A DNA stretch of 64,000 nucleotides from Telmatactis stephensoni (taxonomy: Eukaryota; Cnidaria; Anthozoa; Actiniaria; Isophelliidae), in the NCBI GenBank assembly GCA_029948255.1, contig JALIZF010001460.1:1-64000 (forward strand), given 5' to 3'. Under the pieces are notes generated by a model. That model did not search any database. It was not told the origin of the DNA and saw only the letters and a list, made by a program, of their open reading frames with translations. Of this stretch, positions 26,537-38,894 are shown one piece after another. How positions within the stretch are numbered: the stretch's first letter is position 1; the number at the start of each line of letters is the position of its first letter. A program made the translations under genes and the position numbers.

Positions 26537-29500
26537 ATGAGATTGGACGACGAGATGGTCGACGAACAAGATGACAACATGGCTGACGGCGTCAACCAAG
26601 ATACAGAAATGGTGGACGAAGAACAGTCATCAGAAAACACTTCTTGTTGTCTGTCGATAACTAATGTTCCTCTAGCTGTGTTCCAGGATGATTCCATAAA
26701 GGTTAGTGATTCTTGAAACGAAGAAAGTGGTAGAAAACGATTTTTAATTTAGCGTTGATGTGCTTTTTCTGACGTGACGTTTGAGTGTGCTTGCGAGTTG
26801 TCCATTAGCTTGCGTTCCTTCCCCTGGGGACAATAAAATACAAGAGTCATCCCTGCTACCAAGGACAGCTCGCTTTCATATGAAGATACTATAAAAATGC
26901 AGATCTTACTTATATCCATGGCCTGTCGTCTTTACACTTCGATAGCACTTTCCTATAAGCTTGATATCAATTTTCACATTGATACCTAAGTTTCACTTTA
27001 TTTTTCCGGTGACAGCTACTTTGACTTTAATTATTTCATTTTAAGGGATTATAAATATTTTTGTGGACAATTTAGTATAATATTTAATTATCTTATCTGC
27101 TGTCATAACAGCTGTAGTGGTTGATTGTTATGAAATGTGGTTTGAGGTAATGAAGTTATTTAGCCTGAGGACAACATTCAAGAGTGAAAAGTTAACCCCT
27201 AGTCTTTTCCAGTGTCTATTCAGGATTTGGCAAGCAAAAATTAGAGATGTAATGCAGGGAAAAGTTTAGGGGCAGATCAGAATTGCTGCTTAAAATTTGG
27301 AAGGATGGTGGGATGTTGGGATTTGGAAAATAGTAATAATTGCAGGATAGTGAGATTCCAGAATTCTATTATGGACTCTCCTTTTATTACCATTTTTGAG
27401 ACAAGGTAGCCTTCAAAGAAAATGTTACACTTTTCATATAGATCCCTTGTACTACTGATTGTCATTAAGCTGTTATATCAAGGGTGCAATTATACTTTTA
27501 AGTATGGTTAATAAAATATGACTGTTTTTGACTCCCATGATCTACATGTAGTTGTCCCTCAAGATGAAAGCTTGGGCATGTTTCCATGGCACTAGGATTA
27601 TCCTAGCACTAGGATCATCCTAGCAGGCAAACCAACTTTACGTTTAGTTTACATGACAACTTTCCGTCACCCGATGCAACCCAAAGCACATTTCAAAGAA
27701 ATGAGTGGCTGTTAAGTTTATCAGAGCATCCTGGGTCACCTGAACTACCATGGGGGCCCCAATATTAGCATTTCCTAATCCTAGAGCTCTAGCTAGTGTA
27801 CATGTAGTATTTTTTCTGTTACATGACCAAAACAATACCCCTAATGCTAGGATATTCCTAACCATCCTAGTACATGTAGTAGGATGATCCTAGTACCCAA
27901 AGTGAAAGACATGAAATTCCATGTAAACAGAATGCAGTAAATGTATAGCAGGTAGGATGATTTGCTTGCTAGGATAATTCACTTGCTGGGATGATCGTAG
28001 TGCCATGTAAACGCCCCCTTAATGAGAATCAGTAGTTTGTGACGTCATGTGCAATGGATCTATATACAGCAATGCTTTTTGTCCCCCAACATGGCTACCA
28101 AGAGTGTTACTATGGGATATGTGATAATAGTGAAAGACATCGATACATTTCAAAGCAAATCCTATTCAAAGACTGTTTGCCATACACTAGCTCTCAGTCT
28201 GATGCTCAATTTATAAAATCTCTACCTTATATTTATATATTACAAATTCAACCCTTTCATGTAGGAGGGGGCCGTAAGGGGGTATGGCAACCATAAAACT
28301 GCATAGAAAATTGAGAAAAAATGCAACAAAAATCATCAAAATCTCCATATACGCAAACCACATAAGTCAAAAACCGCAAAACCGCAATTTAAAATAACAA
28401 ATAACCGCAAAACTAAAACCACATTACCGCAAACCCTTATGTCCCCCTCATGTAGCTTCCATCACATAAAGGGTAGGGCCTTTTGCAAATCTTTATTTTC
28501 GTTTGAATTTATAGAGTATATAGAGGCTGAGGTATAACTTTGATTGGTGTTTTAGGGAGAATTTGTGCAGTTATTCAGTGCTTTTGATGAACAAGTTCAA
28601 ATATCATTTCTCAAGAGCTTTCGGCGAGCAAGAGTCACTTTCACTGCCAGTGAACATGCAAGTGATGCTAAGCTTGTTCTACATGGCTGTATGTACAGGG
28701 GATCTGAACTTGGTGTTTACTTTGTACAGGTATTGCCCTTACCAAGTTTTGATGTACAAAATGTATACAATTTTGGCTAAAAAGTATACAACAAATATAC
28801 ACATTTTGCTGTGTGTATATTTGTTGTATACATTAAATATACAATCACAGAAATTGAAGATTCTGAAGGGTTTCTGATGTATACTTTATGTATATAGAAA
28901 AATATGAGTAACTATACATCAATCATACATCATATACAACAAATATACAAACAGTAAAATTTGTATATCTGATGTATACATCAAATATACAATCTCAGGC
29001 ATAGAAAGTACTGAAGACCTTCTGGCAAACACTTTATGTATACATCAAATATACATACTACATAGCAAAAATCCAACAAGGTGTTTGGGTATATCTGGTG
29101 TATACATCAAATATACAATCACTGTCTTAAATAATAGCAATAATAATAGGATTGATCCACTTTACAGAAAATATAGCCACCAATCAACTCATATGATACA
29201 TCAATCACAATTTATACCTGTAATGGCTGCTGATTTTAGATATTATAATTATTAAAAGAAAGTCTATATCAATTACCATACTGAACATACTGAACATGAG
29301 ACTGAGTCCGACAAAAACTGGTGACTAGTCAAGCTGACCAATTAGAGGACTGTATTTTGTCATGTGATACATTTGAATGGCTTGGCGGCCATTTGTGTGT
29401 TTCGGTTACACAAGACAAGTTTTTAATTCTTAATGGCTTCTTTTCTTGATAATATTAGCTTTCTATTGTTGTTAAATGTGGCAGAAGAGGTTTACAAATG

Positions 29501-32500
29501 CTTTTGTTTCAGAAGATTACTGTTTGATAGGGAAATTTTAAGAAAATAACATGCTTTAGCGACCTCAGAGTCCGGTCTTCAAAAGATTCAAAGCTCACTC
29601 CAGTATGCAGAGAAGGTAGGTTTAAAACTATTTTAGTATTTCTTAGCATTTCACTGTGGCTTCCTATATATTAATCTCAACATTTATTGTGGATAGATTT
29701 CCAAGAGCTATACTTTGCCCACTGATTTCAGAGAATAACTAAGTTAAATGATTCGCCTCAGTCTGTTGTCTAAAGTAAGTTAAATTTTAGATTTGACTTC
29801 AATGCCATTGTTCCAGCTACTAGTCACTGTAGTCCCAAGTTCTCAGATAAAGTTAAATTTTATTTGAATTCTAGAAATGAAAAAAATTAGTAGTCTATTT
29901 TGGCTGTATCGTTTTAAAAAATTCAGTTCCTCTCAGTAATCTTATAAAACTCACTAATTGTCATTGTAGATTGCACAAGGAGAAGACTTCCAATGTAAAA
30001 TAGACTCACCAGTCCAAGCTGTACAGATAAGTCATGAAATAACCTGAAATCATTTGATAGACTAGCTACATGTAAATTTGTTTTCATGCAAAATAGGCAA
30101 CTTTTTTTAACAGAATTTAAATAATAATTACTATGATCTGATGTAAAGTATATAGCTGGATTGGAACTACTTGTATTGGAACTATTTATTGTAAACTGAT
30201 GGACATTTATACATCATTCTTTTGAAGAAATATCAAAAAAAAAGTATATTAAAGCCAATTTAGGATTTCAAGATGTTTCTCTTAACTCTTTCACTTTAAC
30301 TGACATATTGCTTGAAAATATTACATTTCTACACTAGTGTACCTTAGGAAATCTTAATATGTCCTTGGATATCCTAGGATCATTTTGCAAGGGTAATTAA
30401 TTTGTGACATGCCATACATCAACTGAACATATTTAACAAAATTCAATAAATTTCTAGTTATAGTAAAATAACATTTAAATATAAAAAAAATATCAGAAGC
30501 CGATTGTACAAAGCCTGGATAAAGTTATCAACTGGATAAGAGTTATCCACTGTATAGATTTTATCCGCTGGATAAGGATTTATCTGCTGGATAGCACTAT
30601 TCACCCTTCGTACAACCAGCTTCAGGAATATACTTTTTCTAAAGATTATTTATTATTACTTTTATTTTTTTTATAATTATTATTGTTCCAGTTTTTATAC
30701 CATATCCATGAATAAATATAGAGAAAAAGTTTGTCTCAATATCTCTGAGTTTCTTTAGAATTGCAATTATTTAGATCGAGGCACATGTATACATATCAAT
30801 ATATACATATATTTACTGTATATGAAAGCTAGACTGCAGGTAAGTATATATGTACATGTATGTATACATATTGTATACATAAACTTTGGATGTATAGATT
30901 TTGTATTAATTTGTTGTATACAAGATGTATACACATGAGTCCCAAATTGTGCATACTAAAAGTATACAAATGAAGCACTTTTGTATACAAAATGTATACA
31001 CATGAGTCCGAAATTGTGCATACTAAAGGTATACATTTCGATATTCAATTGTATACATATTGTATACAAATGTATTCACTACTTTGTATACTTTTTGTAC
31101 AGAAAGAATATACATTTTGTATAACAAAATTTGGTAAGGGTGGTCACGATTTATTTAACAAATAGATTCCATTTTTCCGTGCGTCTGTACTCTAATCGAT
31201 GCACAGATGACGTCAAAATGTGGTGAGAACAAAAAAGTACGCCACGAGACGAAGTCGAGTGGCGTGACTGTTGTTCTCACCACATTTTGACGTCTTCTGT
31301 GCATCGATTAGAGTATAGACGCACGGAAAAATGGAATCTATCTGTTTTATATAATATTTATTGAAACATTCCAACCAATCAGAGCGCGCGTAAGATTCGT
31401 TGACGCCATCTATGTGTGTGTACACTAATCACACATGGTTGTTCGACCAATCAGAGCGCGCGTAATATGCCAATTATTATATAAATAATTATTGGACGGT
31501 ATATTTAACCCTGATTTGTCAGCTCTGATTGGTCAACAATAATAATAATAATAATAATAATGAACATTTATAGAGCCCCTATCCAGAATCTGCTCTAGGC
31601 GCTTTACAAAAATGATAATTATAACATGCATGGTAGACACTGAGCATAGGATGGCGCCTTGGGCTGCCGCTACACAGTCCATACCATGAAAATTAATTTT
31701 AAAATACACTATAAATTACAATAATATGTGATCACAATACACACAGATGTCATCATTGAATGTTGTGCTCACTCTGACGAATGTTATATAAAACAAAAAG
31801 AATTAATTTTTCAGTTGGTGTGTACTCTGACAGATGTGCAGAAGATGTCAAAATGTGGTGAGAACAGCACTCATGCCACTCAACTTTGTCTCGGCATACT
31901 TTTTGTTCTCACAAAATGTGAGAAATGAGTAAAATTTCAGGCCATAATACACAAAATGACTAAGGCTATTTTTAGTAACTTCGCCATCTCACGCAAGGCC
32001 CTCGACCAATAGAATTTGATTTTTTTGACGTGCGCGCGGATGCGACCGTTTGAATTCTATTGTTTAAGTGCCTTGCGCGTGCAATGGCGAAATTACTAAA
32101 AATAGCCTTAGGCGCCACGAACATCGCACAGACATCAATACTGAGTTTCACTCTTAGTATTATGTTCTCTTGATAACATCCATTTTTACAGGTCTAGGAG
32201 TACTAGACACCTCTGTCAGTTATCTTCTTTTCGCCATGTCTATATGAAGTTGATGCAAGTTTTGACTTGTGATTTTCTTGTCTCATTTGCACACCGCTCT
32301 ACACAGACCAAACACCTTGTCAAGCTTGCATGAACTTGATCAAACTTGAGCAGGTTCAAAATATTGACAAGTAGTGGTGAGTCATTGCAAGTTTGTGATG
32401 AAAAGAGAATCATTTGCATCAACTTGCATTCTCATTTTGATCAGGGCCTAGTTAGACATTTACAGTGCTGCGCTTCAAACCGTTGCCACTACCATAAAGT

Positions 32501-33116
32501 TTCTGATTACTTTTTGACATCTTTTTGACAACTCTGAATACCGCTAACCAATTAAATATCGGCGCTTGACTCTGATGTCTCGATATGATGTACAAACTCC
32601 ACCTATCAAGACATCAAAGCGAAGCGCCAATATCTAATTGGTTAGCGGTAGTCAAAGTTGTCAAAAAGATGTCAAAAAGTAATCAAAAACTTTGTGGTAG
32701 TGGCAACGGTTCGAAGCACAGCACTGTAAATAAACTTTGTAATTATTAATTACTTATTTGTATTTTTTAATGCCTTGCAGAATCAGCCAAGTACATCTTC
32801 TGGAGAGTCTTCTCAACTGAGGCCACCCCCTCTCACAAAACAGTTTTTAATATCACCCCCATCTTCCCCACCTGTTGGATGGGAACAAACCCAGGAATCA
32901 AGTCCCATCATAAACTATGATCTTCTTTCTGCAGTTGCATCATTAGATAAAAGTGAACCATATGAGCTGCACCCCCCTGATTCTAGTGCTCCAAGTATTG
33001 TTGTACACTTGTGTGATGAAGAAGAAGGGATGGAGGATCAGGAGGAGGATAGCTTTCACCCTCTGAAGTGTTTACCAAGAGAAATTGTGCAGACTAGAAG
33101 ACCAGATAGCCCATGA
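26537..33116 (+). CDS. RCAN: Calcipressin / regulator of calcineurin, three exons, 224 aa
   Basis: Exons: 26537-26701 (phase 0), 28556-28729 (phase 0) and 32781-33116. The protein binds and modulates calcineurin, the Ca/calmodulin-dependent phosphatase of the NFAT pathway. Its N-terminal half is the RRM-like domain (SITNVPLAVFQDD, FSAFDEQVQISFLKSFRRAR). The family signature FLISPPSSPPVGW carries the Ser-Pro sites phosphorylated in relatives. INYDLL, YELHPP and PSIVVHLCDEEE follow, and the C-terminus ends with the conserved IVQTRRP motif. An acidic N-terminal extension (residues 1-35) precedes the domain. The length is normal for the family. The ATG at 26537 is the first in frame; the open frame upstream has none. 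Both introns are filled with transposons. Identification is confident; the paralogue (RCAN1-3) is not assignable. Confidence 0.95.
27574..28018. repeat. MITE in RCAN intron 1, rich in AGGATNATCCTAG
   Basis: The ends are GGGCATGTTTCCATGGCACTA and the complement TAGTGCCATGTAAACGCCCC. Inside, AGGATNATCCTAG palindromes recur near both ends, as expected of subterminal transposase-binding repeats. There is no convincing ORF and no clear target duplication. Confidence 0.7.
28736..31140. mobile_element. 2.4-kb non-autonomous DNA transposon in RCAN intron 2
   Basis: The ends are inverted: CCCTTACCAAGTTTTG at left and CAAAATTTGGTAAGGG at right, extending with mismatches to about 55 bp. Each end is followed by several hundred bases of GTATAC- and TATACATCAAATATACAA-type repeats (28745-29120 and 30780-31130). 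The middle has no long ORF, so the copy cannot move by itself. It starts six bases after the exon 2 boundary. I found no clear target duplication, and the superfamily is uncertain. Confidence 0.75.
30502..30617. repeat. Small MITE nested in the 2.4-kb element
   Basis: GATTGTACAAAGCCTGGATAA at left and CACCCTTCGTACAACC at right are imperfect inverted ends. Four CTGGATAA-like words lie between them. It is about 116 bp and sits inside the larger transposon, so it arrived later or was carried along. Confidence 0.5.
31160..31492. repeat. MITE family B, copy 1, with internal hairpin
   Basis: A near-perfect hairpin (about 31160-31343) has arms containing TTTTTCCGTGCGTCTGTACT and GATGACGTCAAAATGTGGTG. 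It is followed by two copies of CCAATCAGAGCGCGCGTAA (near 31375 and 31448). A reverse-oriented copy is at 35163-35402. The short ORF across the hairpin (31213-31425) is not a gene. Confidence 0.8.
31535..31690 (-). repeat. SINE-like 3' end with ATT tail
   Basis: On the minus strand the sequence runs GTAAAGCGCCTAGAGCAG, then GGGCTCTATAAATGTTC and ends in (ATT)n at 31535-31560. This resembles the common invertebrate SINE tail (GCGCTATATAAAT plus ATT repeats). The 5' part with Pol III boxes was not identified, so it may be truncated. Confidence 0.5.
31961..32110. repeat. 150-bp MITE, TAAGGCTATTTTTAGTAA ends
   Basis: The first 18 bases are exactly inverted at the right end, and the arms continue with CTTCGCCAT and ATGGCGAA and then diverge. 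It lies in RCAN intron 2 and has no coding content. Confidence 0.8.
32463..32726. repeat. MITE with CAGTGCTGCGCTTC ends and TA flanks
   Basis: The inverted arms of about 115 bp contain TTTTTGACATCTTTTTGACA and its complement. The element is flanked on both sides by TA, as expected for Tc1/mariner-type insertion. Its right end is only 54 bp from RCAN exon 3, so the branch point and polypyrimidine region of that intron must lie in the short remaining gap or in the MITE itself. Confidence 0.8.
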
Positions 33117-33537
33117 CTACAGAGTACTATCTTTAAATAGCTTGTGACATTAACTGCTATTAATATCACATTCCCAGTACAGAATCATGTTGCCGTAATG
33201 TTACAGAAACATTGCATTAGGATGTTTAATATATGTGCAGAAAGAATAATTATAATGTACAAAATGACAAAATTTGTCGCAAAGTGGTTGTAAATTAAGC
33301 CTATTATGTACACATTTATTTTAATATTTGTCATATCTTCATGGTGTTTTGGATGCCAACACAGGCTTTGCTGTTTCCATTGAAAATCATATCCTTTTCT
33401 TATCAAAAAGTAGAGTCATTTATATTTAGTTTGTTCTATTGTAACTAGGGCTTGAATGCAAGAACCACGCTTTCATGTATACCAGTTACATTTTTTATGT
33501 ATTTTGATTTGTAAAATATTTTACACTGATTGTGTAA
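33117..33537 (+). other. RCAN 3' UTR and flank
   Basis: This is the likely 3' UTR of RCAN. It is AT-rich with no other gene signal, and I did not find a clear AATAAA in it. Confidence 0.4.
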
Positions 33538-33716
33538 TTCCAGAAAATATCCATACCCCCACCACAGAGGGAATTGGAAATTCTGGAGGGGAGGGGGTGA
33601 TCAGAGAAAGAACACAATAACAGAGTTTGTATGGAAGAAAATGGAAGTTCCAGAATATAAGGAGGTCCATTTACAACTGATTCCCTCCATGGTGGGGGTA
33701 TGGAAATTTTCTGGAA
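33538..33716. repeat. MITE with TTCCAGAAAATATCC ends
   Basis: The left end TTCCAGAAAATATCCATACC is inverted at the right as GGTATGGAAATTTTCTGGAA with one mismatch. It is 179 bp, with GGGGGTAT and CCCTCC segments inside. The short ORF across it is an artefact. Confidence 0.75.
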
Positions 33717-34594
33717 CTATACACATTTATGTTTTAAGATTTTCTATTTGTTGATTCAGATTTGTCATCTGATTATTCAGATGATTTATTACATTGCCGG
33801 CCTAATAACATAAAAATGTAAAACTTTTTATACTGCTTATCATCAATGTAAAAATTATATAAAATCAGTGTTAGTACAAAATGTTAGTACAAATAATGCC
33901 TTACAGCATTTGTGGAATGTAAATATTATAATAACTGATTAATACAGTCTGACTGTAAAATATGACTACTATAATGACAATGCCTTAAAACATCAAATGT
34001 AAAATATAAAAATTGTTTGACTGCTTTACATCATAATATGTAAAATATAAATTATGTTAAGCATTTCATGAAGTGAATTTCAAAATATTGACAAAACGTG
34101 TTGAGGATAGATGGTTTCATACAAAACTTTGCAACATGGTATATACCTATTTCAAGAAAGTTTGTCCTCAATTTTGATGCCATATTTGCAAATTGTGTTC
34201 TAAGACTGACATGCATTGTAGATGTGAAATTCCTGTTATTCTAAATACTAGGAAAGTTTTGGGGACACTGCTTCAGATTTAGCCTGAGTGGAAACATTCA
34301 AAATACGTTACAGCCGTTAAACAGTGCTGCTGCAATTACACATTGTCCCTATTGAATTTCATGCAACAAAACCAAGGACAACTGTTTAGAAAATAGATAT
34401 TGTACTAAAATCTGTATCAAGTATTATTGCAATTACTGGAAGGAAACCAACAATAAGGTCTGTAATACGAAAGATGAAATTGGATGACGTAGTAGGGGTG
34501 TGATTTGTTTACAGTTAAGTATATCGTTGTACGAGGAAGTGACGAGGGTGTATCTGTTTTACAAAATCACAGTTAAACCATGTTATACAATTAA
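33717..34594. other. Non-coding, AT-rich
   Basis: The words AATGTAAAA and ATATAAAAATTG recur several times between 33810 and 34050, probably a decayed repeat. No gene signal is seen. Confidence 0.4.
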
Positions 34595-35025
34595 TTATAT
34601 CCATTTTGAAATCACTGGTGATTTCTGCAATCTGATTGGTTAAATAGTGTGCGATTAATTCCTAAATTGCATCCTTTTGCTTCATTAATCGCATTTTTTT
34701 TCCAACCAATCACAAAACAGTGTCTTATTATCAGCCAATCATATACAAGAATCAAAAAAGCCATTTGATTGCTCCATGTCAAGCTGTGGGATTTTTTTCC
34801 TTGAACCTGTTTTCACATTTTTGTTAAAAAAGTAGAGCAAAAAAGTTGAGATTTCAAAATGGATATAATAAGTGGTAATTAAACTTCGTGTCGCGCAATT
34901 TTGGGACAGAAATCATACTCGTGATTATCAAACTGCACTCCCGCTACGCGGTCGTGCAGTTTTGTAATCACTCGTATGATTTCGGCCCAAATTGCACTCC
35001 ACTCAGTTTAATTACCATTATTTAC
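34595..35025. repeat. Nested inverted repeats
   Basis: An outer pair (TATCCATTTTGAAATCAC near 34598 and GATTTCAAAATGGATATAAT near 34850) abuts an inner palindrome at about 34868-35025. The inner arms include GTGGTAATTAAACT and AGTTTAATTACCATTA, with the CAAACTGCAC/GTGCAGTTTTG core near 34940-34977. Both look like MITEs. Confidence 0.6.
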
Positions 35026-35162
35026 TAAGCCAAGCTTTTGGTCAGCTTCCATCATCATCTTGCAATAGTTAGCATTTGTTATTTATCTCATCTTTTGCAC
35101 GTACATTTTCACTTGCCCTGATGATGGATGCTTTGTACAGAAGCTTGCCTTAATTGCTTTAA

Positions 35163-35402
35163 TTTATATAATAATTGCCATATTACGCGTGCGCGCGCTC
35201 TGATTGGTCGAACAACCATGTGTGATTAGAGTACACACATAGATGGCGTCATCGAATCTTACGCGCGCTCTGATTGGTTGGAATGTTTCGATAAATATTA
35301 TATAAAACAGATAGATTCCATTTTTCCGTGCGTCTGTACTGTAATCGATGCACAGATGACGTCAAAATGTGGTGAGAACAAAAAAGTACGCCACGAGACT
35401 GT
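35163..35402. repeat. MITE family B, copy 2, truncated
   Basis: This is the reverse complement of 31246-31490 with few differences: GCGCGCTCTGATTGGTCG, CACACATAGATGGCGTCA, then TTTTTCCGTGCGTCTGTACT. It stops at the hairpin centre (CGCCACGAGAC), so one arm is missing. Confidence 0.85.
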
Positions 35403-36049
35403 TAACTATAACATGGTTTACCATAACAGCGATACAAATAGAGGATATTACATGGCCGCGTGGAGATACTAATTTTATCTTCGAGTGTTCAATTGATATC
35501 TCACGAGAGATCGATTAATTAAGAGTTAATATTATTTTATTTGTTATAAACAGTTTTCTCTATTGAAGATTTCAGCTCAGCTTTTGAGCCTGTATGTTGA
35601 CTTCCTTGTTCAAAACCATGGCGGACTTATTTCTACTACTATACTAGTCCATTGAACGCCATTCAACGATTTATGGCACAAATAATGTCGAACTTTTAGA
35701 CCAACATCAATTTTTTTCAATTCCCACAGTTCACACTGAGTAGAGAAGAAGCAAAATTGATTTAATCTTTGATGATAAAAGCCTTTGGCAGTGGTAGCAT
35801 TCTTGCATGGAGGAAGCCACAGTTGCGCTCAGTAAACAAACCTTGATTTCTACAGCAAACTATCTTCATTTTTGAAGTTGTACCTCATTTTACTAGAATA
35901 CAACGTTTCTTTGTAAGTTTAGATCGTATTCATTAGCCTGACATTTTTTGAAAATTGTAACATTTTAATTGTTTAATAGTTTTCTATTGTTCTTTGTGTA
36001 GACTTTGTTAGTTGCATTCTTGTGGTACTAGTGGAACATAAAAGTCATT
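35403..36049. other. Non-coding stretch
   Basis: No gene or repeat structure is recognised here beyond short AT-rich words. Confidence 0.4.
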
Positions 36050-37321
36050 AAGGTGGCTCGACCCAATTTTCAAGTAGAGCTACCAATCGTCTTTGAGTGA
36101 AAACTATTTTTTCATGAGCAGTCTAATAGTAAATTACATATTACATTCTTATCAGACAAAGATCAAAGTTTATGATGACGTATGTTATATGGAGATCGGC
36201 GCTATTATGGCGACGCCTTAAAAGAATTCCCCTTTTTACACATTCTCGAGTTTAATGAGTTCTAGGCTTATTCTTGAAAAATGCTCTTGTGATCTTGTAG
36301 TTAACATCATTGCCTTTAGCTCTAGCGAATTAAATCAAATTCTGAGAGAGCGTTTTCGAAATATCGATGAGAGATTTTAACTGCAAAAAGCGAGCGTAAA
36401 CAAAACAACTTTTTAAATCTCCTACAATTAAAAAGAAAGTAGCACATCTAAGTTAATTTTTCATCTCAAATTGTTGTAAAGATATCAAATTTAGCTACTG
36501 AAAGAGACGAGAGAAATGACATTAATTGATATTGAGAAAAGTGAGCCGAACTCATGTATATGGACATGCTGAATTTGCTTCTGTTGCCCAAATTTCGCTC
36601 TATTGTTACATAAACTGCAATACTTAAAGATCCCTTCGATAAATATTGTTTAAAAATTAGTATGGTTTAGTTTAGGTAATAGTTGATATGATATAGCGTT
36701 TTCAAATTCATTGAATCATTTTACGGCTGTAAAATATTAGCCTCAAATCAGTATATTTTTCAGCCGGATACAGTGGTCGACAGCTCATTAATGCATGATG
36801 TAGCTCTTTTGTTTTAGTTTGTCGTGTTTTCATGCATTCCAACACTTGGTGCAAATTACGGAACGCTTCATTACCTTCCGAGCACTCTTTATAACAATTT
36901 GAGATGAAAAATTAACTTAGATGTGCTACTTTCTTTTTAATTGTAGGAGATTTAAAAAGTTGTTTTGTTTACGCTCGATTTTTGCAGTTAAAATCTCTCA
37001 TCGATGATATTTCGAAAACGCTCTCTCAGAATTTGATTTAATTCGCTAGAGCTAAAGGCAATGAAGTTAACTACAAGATCACAAGAGCATTTTTCAAGAA
37101 TAAGCCTAGAACTCATTAAACTCGAGAATGTGTAAAAAGGGGAATTCTTTTAAGGCGTAGCCATAATAGCGCCGATCTCCATATTACATACGTCATCATA
37201 AACTTTGATCTTTGTCTGGTAAGGGTGTAATATGTAATTTACTATCAGACTGCTCATGAACACACAGTTTTCACTCAAAGACGACTGGTAGCTCTACTTG
37301 AAAATTGGGTCGAGCCACCTT
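36050..37321. mobile_element. Foldback element with ~430-bp inverted arms
   Basis: The left arm (about 36050-36481) and right arm (about 36887-37321) are inverted copies over their full length, starting AAGGTGGCTCGACCCAATTT and ending in its complement. The two arms are mostly identical with scattered changes. The ~400-bp centre is unique and has no ORF. I found no clear target duplication. It is a foldback or long-TIR non-autonomous transposon. Confidence 0.88.
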
Positions 37322-38649
37322 GACATACTCACTAGTGGATAATTATATTGGCTTAAAAAACTCATTAATAATTCATAAGGCAAACACAATGAAAATCGCC
37401 ACCGTGACGAGTGTCTTTATATCTGATAAAGATTCGGCCTAATTTACATGAACTTTAACCTCGATTTTCTCCAAGATAAATGAAGATATTTTTAATTTTC
37501 TTTTAGAGAACAACTGTAATATGTGTTGGAGTTTTTTAAGCCGTATAAAGAACTCGAGATCGTGTTTTATTGGTATAAAGATCCTCGCCGGCTCTCTCGT
37601 TCTTTATACTATACATATTATATTGGCATCTAACTTGCCTCGACATATCATTTGTATGTTAAAAGTGAAGACCAAAGCCGAAAAAAGAATGAGGTTTTAC
37701 AACTAGTCAAATTCCTTTTTGGTGTAATCACGTGGGTTAATTTAGTTCTCTCGTCCGACCTTCTTTATTTGTAATACGTATTTATCTATTGTTAGAAAAA
37801 AAATTAATCACGAAGTCGAGGAGGGAGGCATGATGACCTACGGATGAATTTCTAGTTCTTTGATTTCTTTATTACTCGGGCTTCCTGTGAGTAGTAGGAA
37901 AGTAGCGGTTCTGGGCCCCGGGCAGCCGGGCTACCCGGGCTACCCGGGCTGTCGGGCTGCATGCCCCCCCTCCCCCCCTTCATGCCCGAGCGGAGCCGGG
38001 CTAACCCCTACTGGGATGTGGTACGGTATGTGGTACGGTGGTTACGTCTATTTTTAACCATGGGGTACAATGTGGTACGGTAAGAAAACACCGATCCTAA
38101 GACCCGGGCTGCCCGGGCTACCCGGGCACTACCCATATATTTGAAGGGGCCCCCATACGACCAGATCTAGTTTGAGAACGGGATTTTGAAAAGCGACGCC
38201 AACTTCCCTTTCTTACTTCGTCAAAGAAGCCCTTCTATTTGTCTGGCTATACTTTTTGCTCAACGTTTTGCTCTTCTTCTGGCAAACGGATTATATATAT
38301 TTACCTTTTCGTGGTCTGGTGATTCCGCTTCTAGTTTCACCACTTTTCAATTATAACTAAGTGATCTCCGCGAGTGATTGTAACACCACTAAAAGTAGAT
38401 CAAAAAACCATGTCAGAAACCATACTGTCTTCAGAATCAGTGGAATCGCTATGTGTTCTTTTCATGTTGCTCACTCAAATGATCAACGTCGAAATGAGCT
38501 TCTTCTTTATGGACAGGAATATTTAAAACAAAAACAACTTCAGAGCAGACACCAGGGGTGACATGATTTCGGACACAAAACCACCACCCCGGCCCGTTGC
38601 AAGGCAAATGTGTGTTTACTTCTAACAAATTTATCGTTTTACGTCCCGA
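37322..38649. other. Non-coding with a GC-rich CCCGGGCTA patch
   Basis: Between 37913 and 38130 the word CCCGGGCTA or CCCGGGCAG recurs at least seven times, mixed with GTGGTACGGTA repeats (38020-38080). The base composition is very unlike the AT-rich flanks. The open frames across it have repetitive Gly/Pro content and are not credible. A 66-codon open frame at 38361-38561 is unrecognised. Confidence 0.5.
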
Positions 38650-38845
38650 GGAAAACGCGTGACAGTGTTGCAGTGTTGCATGACATAGGTTTTACCTTTG
38701 ATAACTCGAAAACCAAACAAGGAAAGTTTCTCAAATACTCAAGGAAAACATCTGTTAGGTATATAAGAAACATACTTCAGACTTAACTTTATGTGATCAA
38801 TATGAAGCATGAATATTTTCTTTGACGTCACATGAAAAGAATATG
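38650..38845. repeat. MITE family C fragment
   Basis: This matches the reverse complement of about 48335-48530, including TGATAACTCGAAAACCAAAC and GATCAATATGAAGCATG. It ends in TTTGACGTCACATGAAAAG, which corresponds to the terminal repeat of the element at 48321-49069. Confidence 0.65.
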
Positions 38846-38894
38846 TATAGCTATGTATTGATATAACTTGACTGATTTACAATAGGCCATTTGC

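Noticed and set aside
28745..29120. Regular TATACATCAAATATACAA units as a CRISPR-like array
   Set aside because: Spacing is irregular, there are no unique spacers of constant length, and the genome is animal. They are subterminal transposon repeats.
29121..30780. Search for a transposase inside the 2.4-kb RCAN intron element
   Set aside because: No open frame of useful length or DDE-like motif on either strand; treated as non-autonomous.
31213..31425. 70-aa frame across the hairpin MITE, with a related frame at 35278
   Set aside because: Both exist because the two places are copies of the same MITE.
37860..38057. Gly/Pro-rich frame resembling collagen
   Set aside because: Arises from the CCCGGGCTA repeat patch; no triplet periodicity over a useful length and no gene context.
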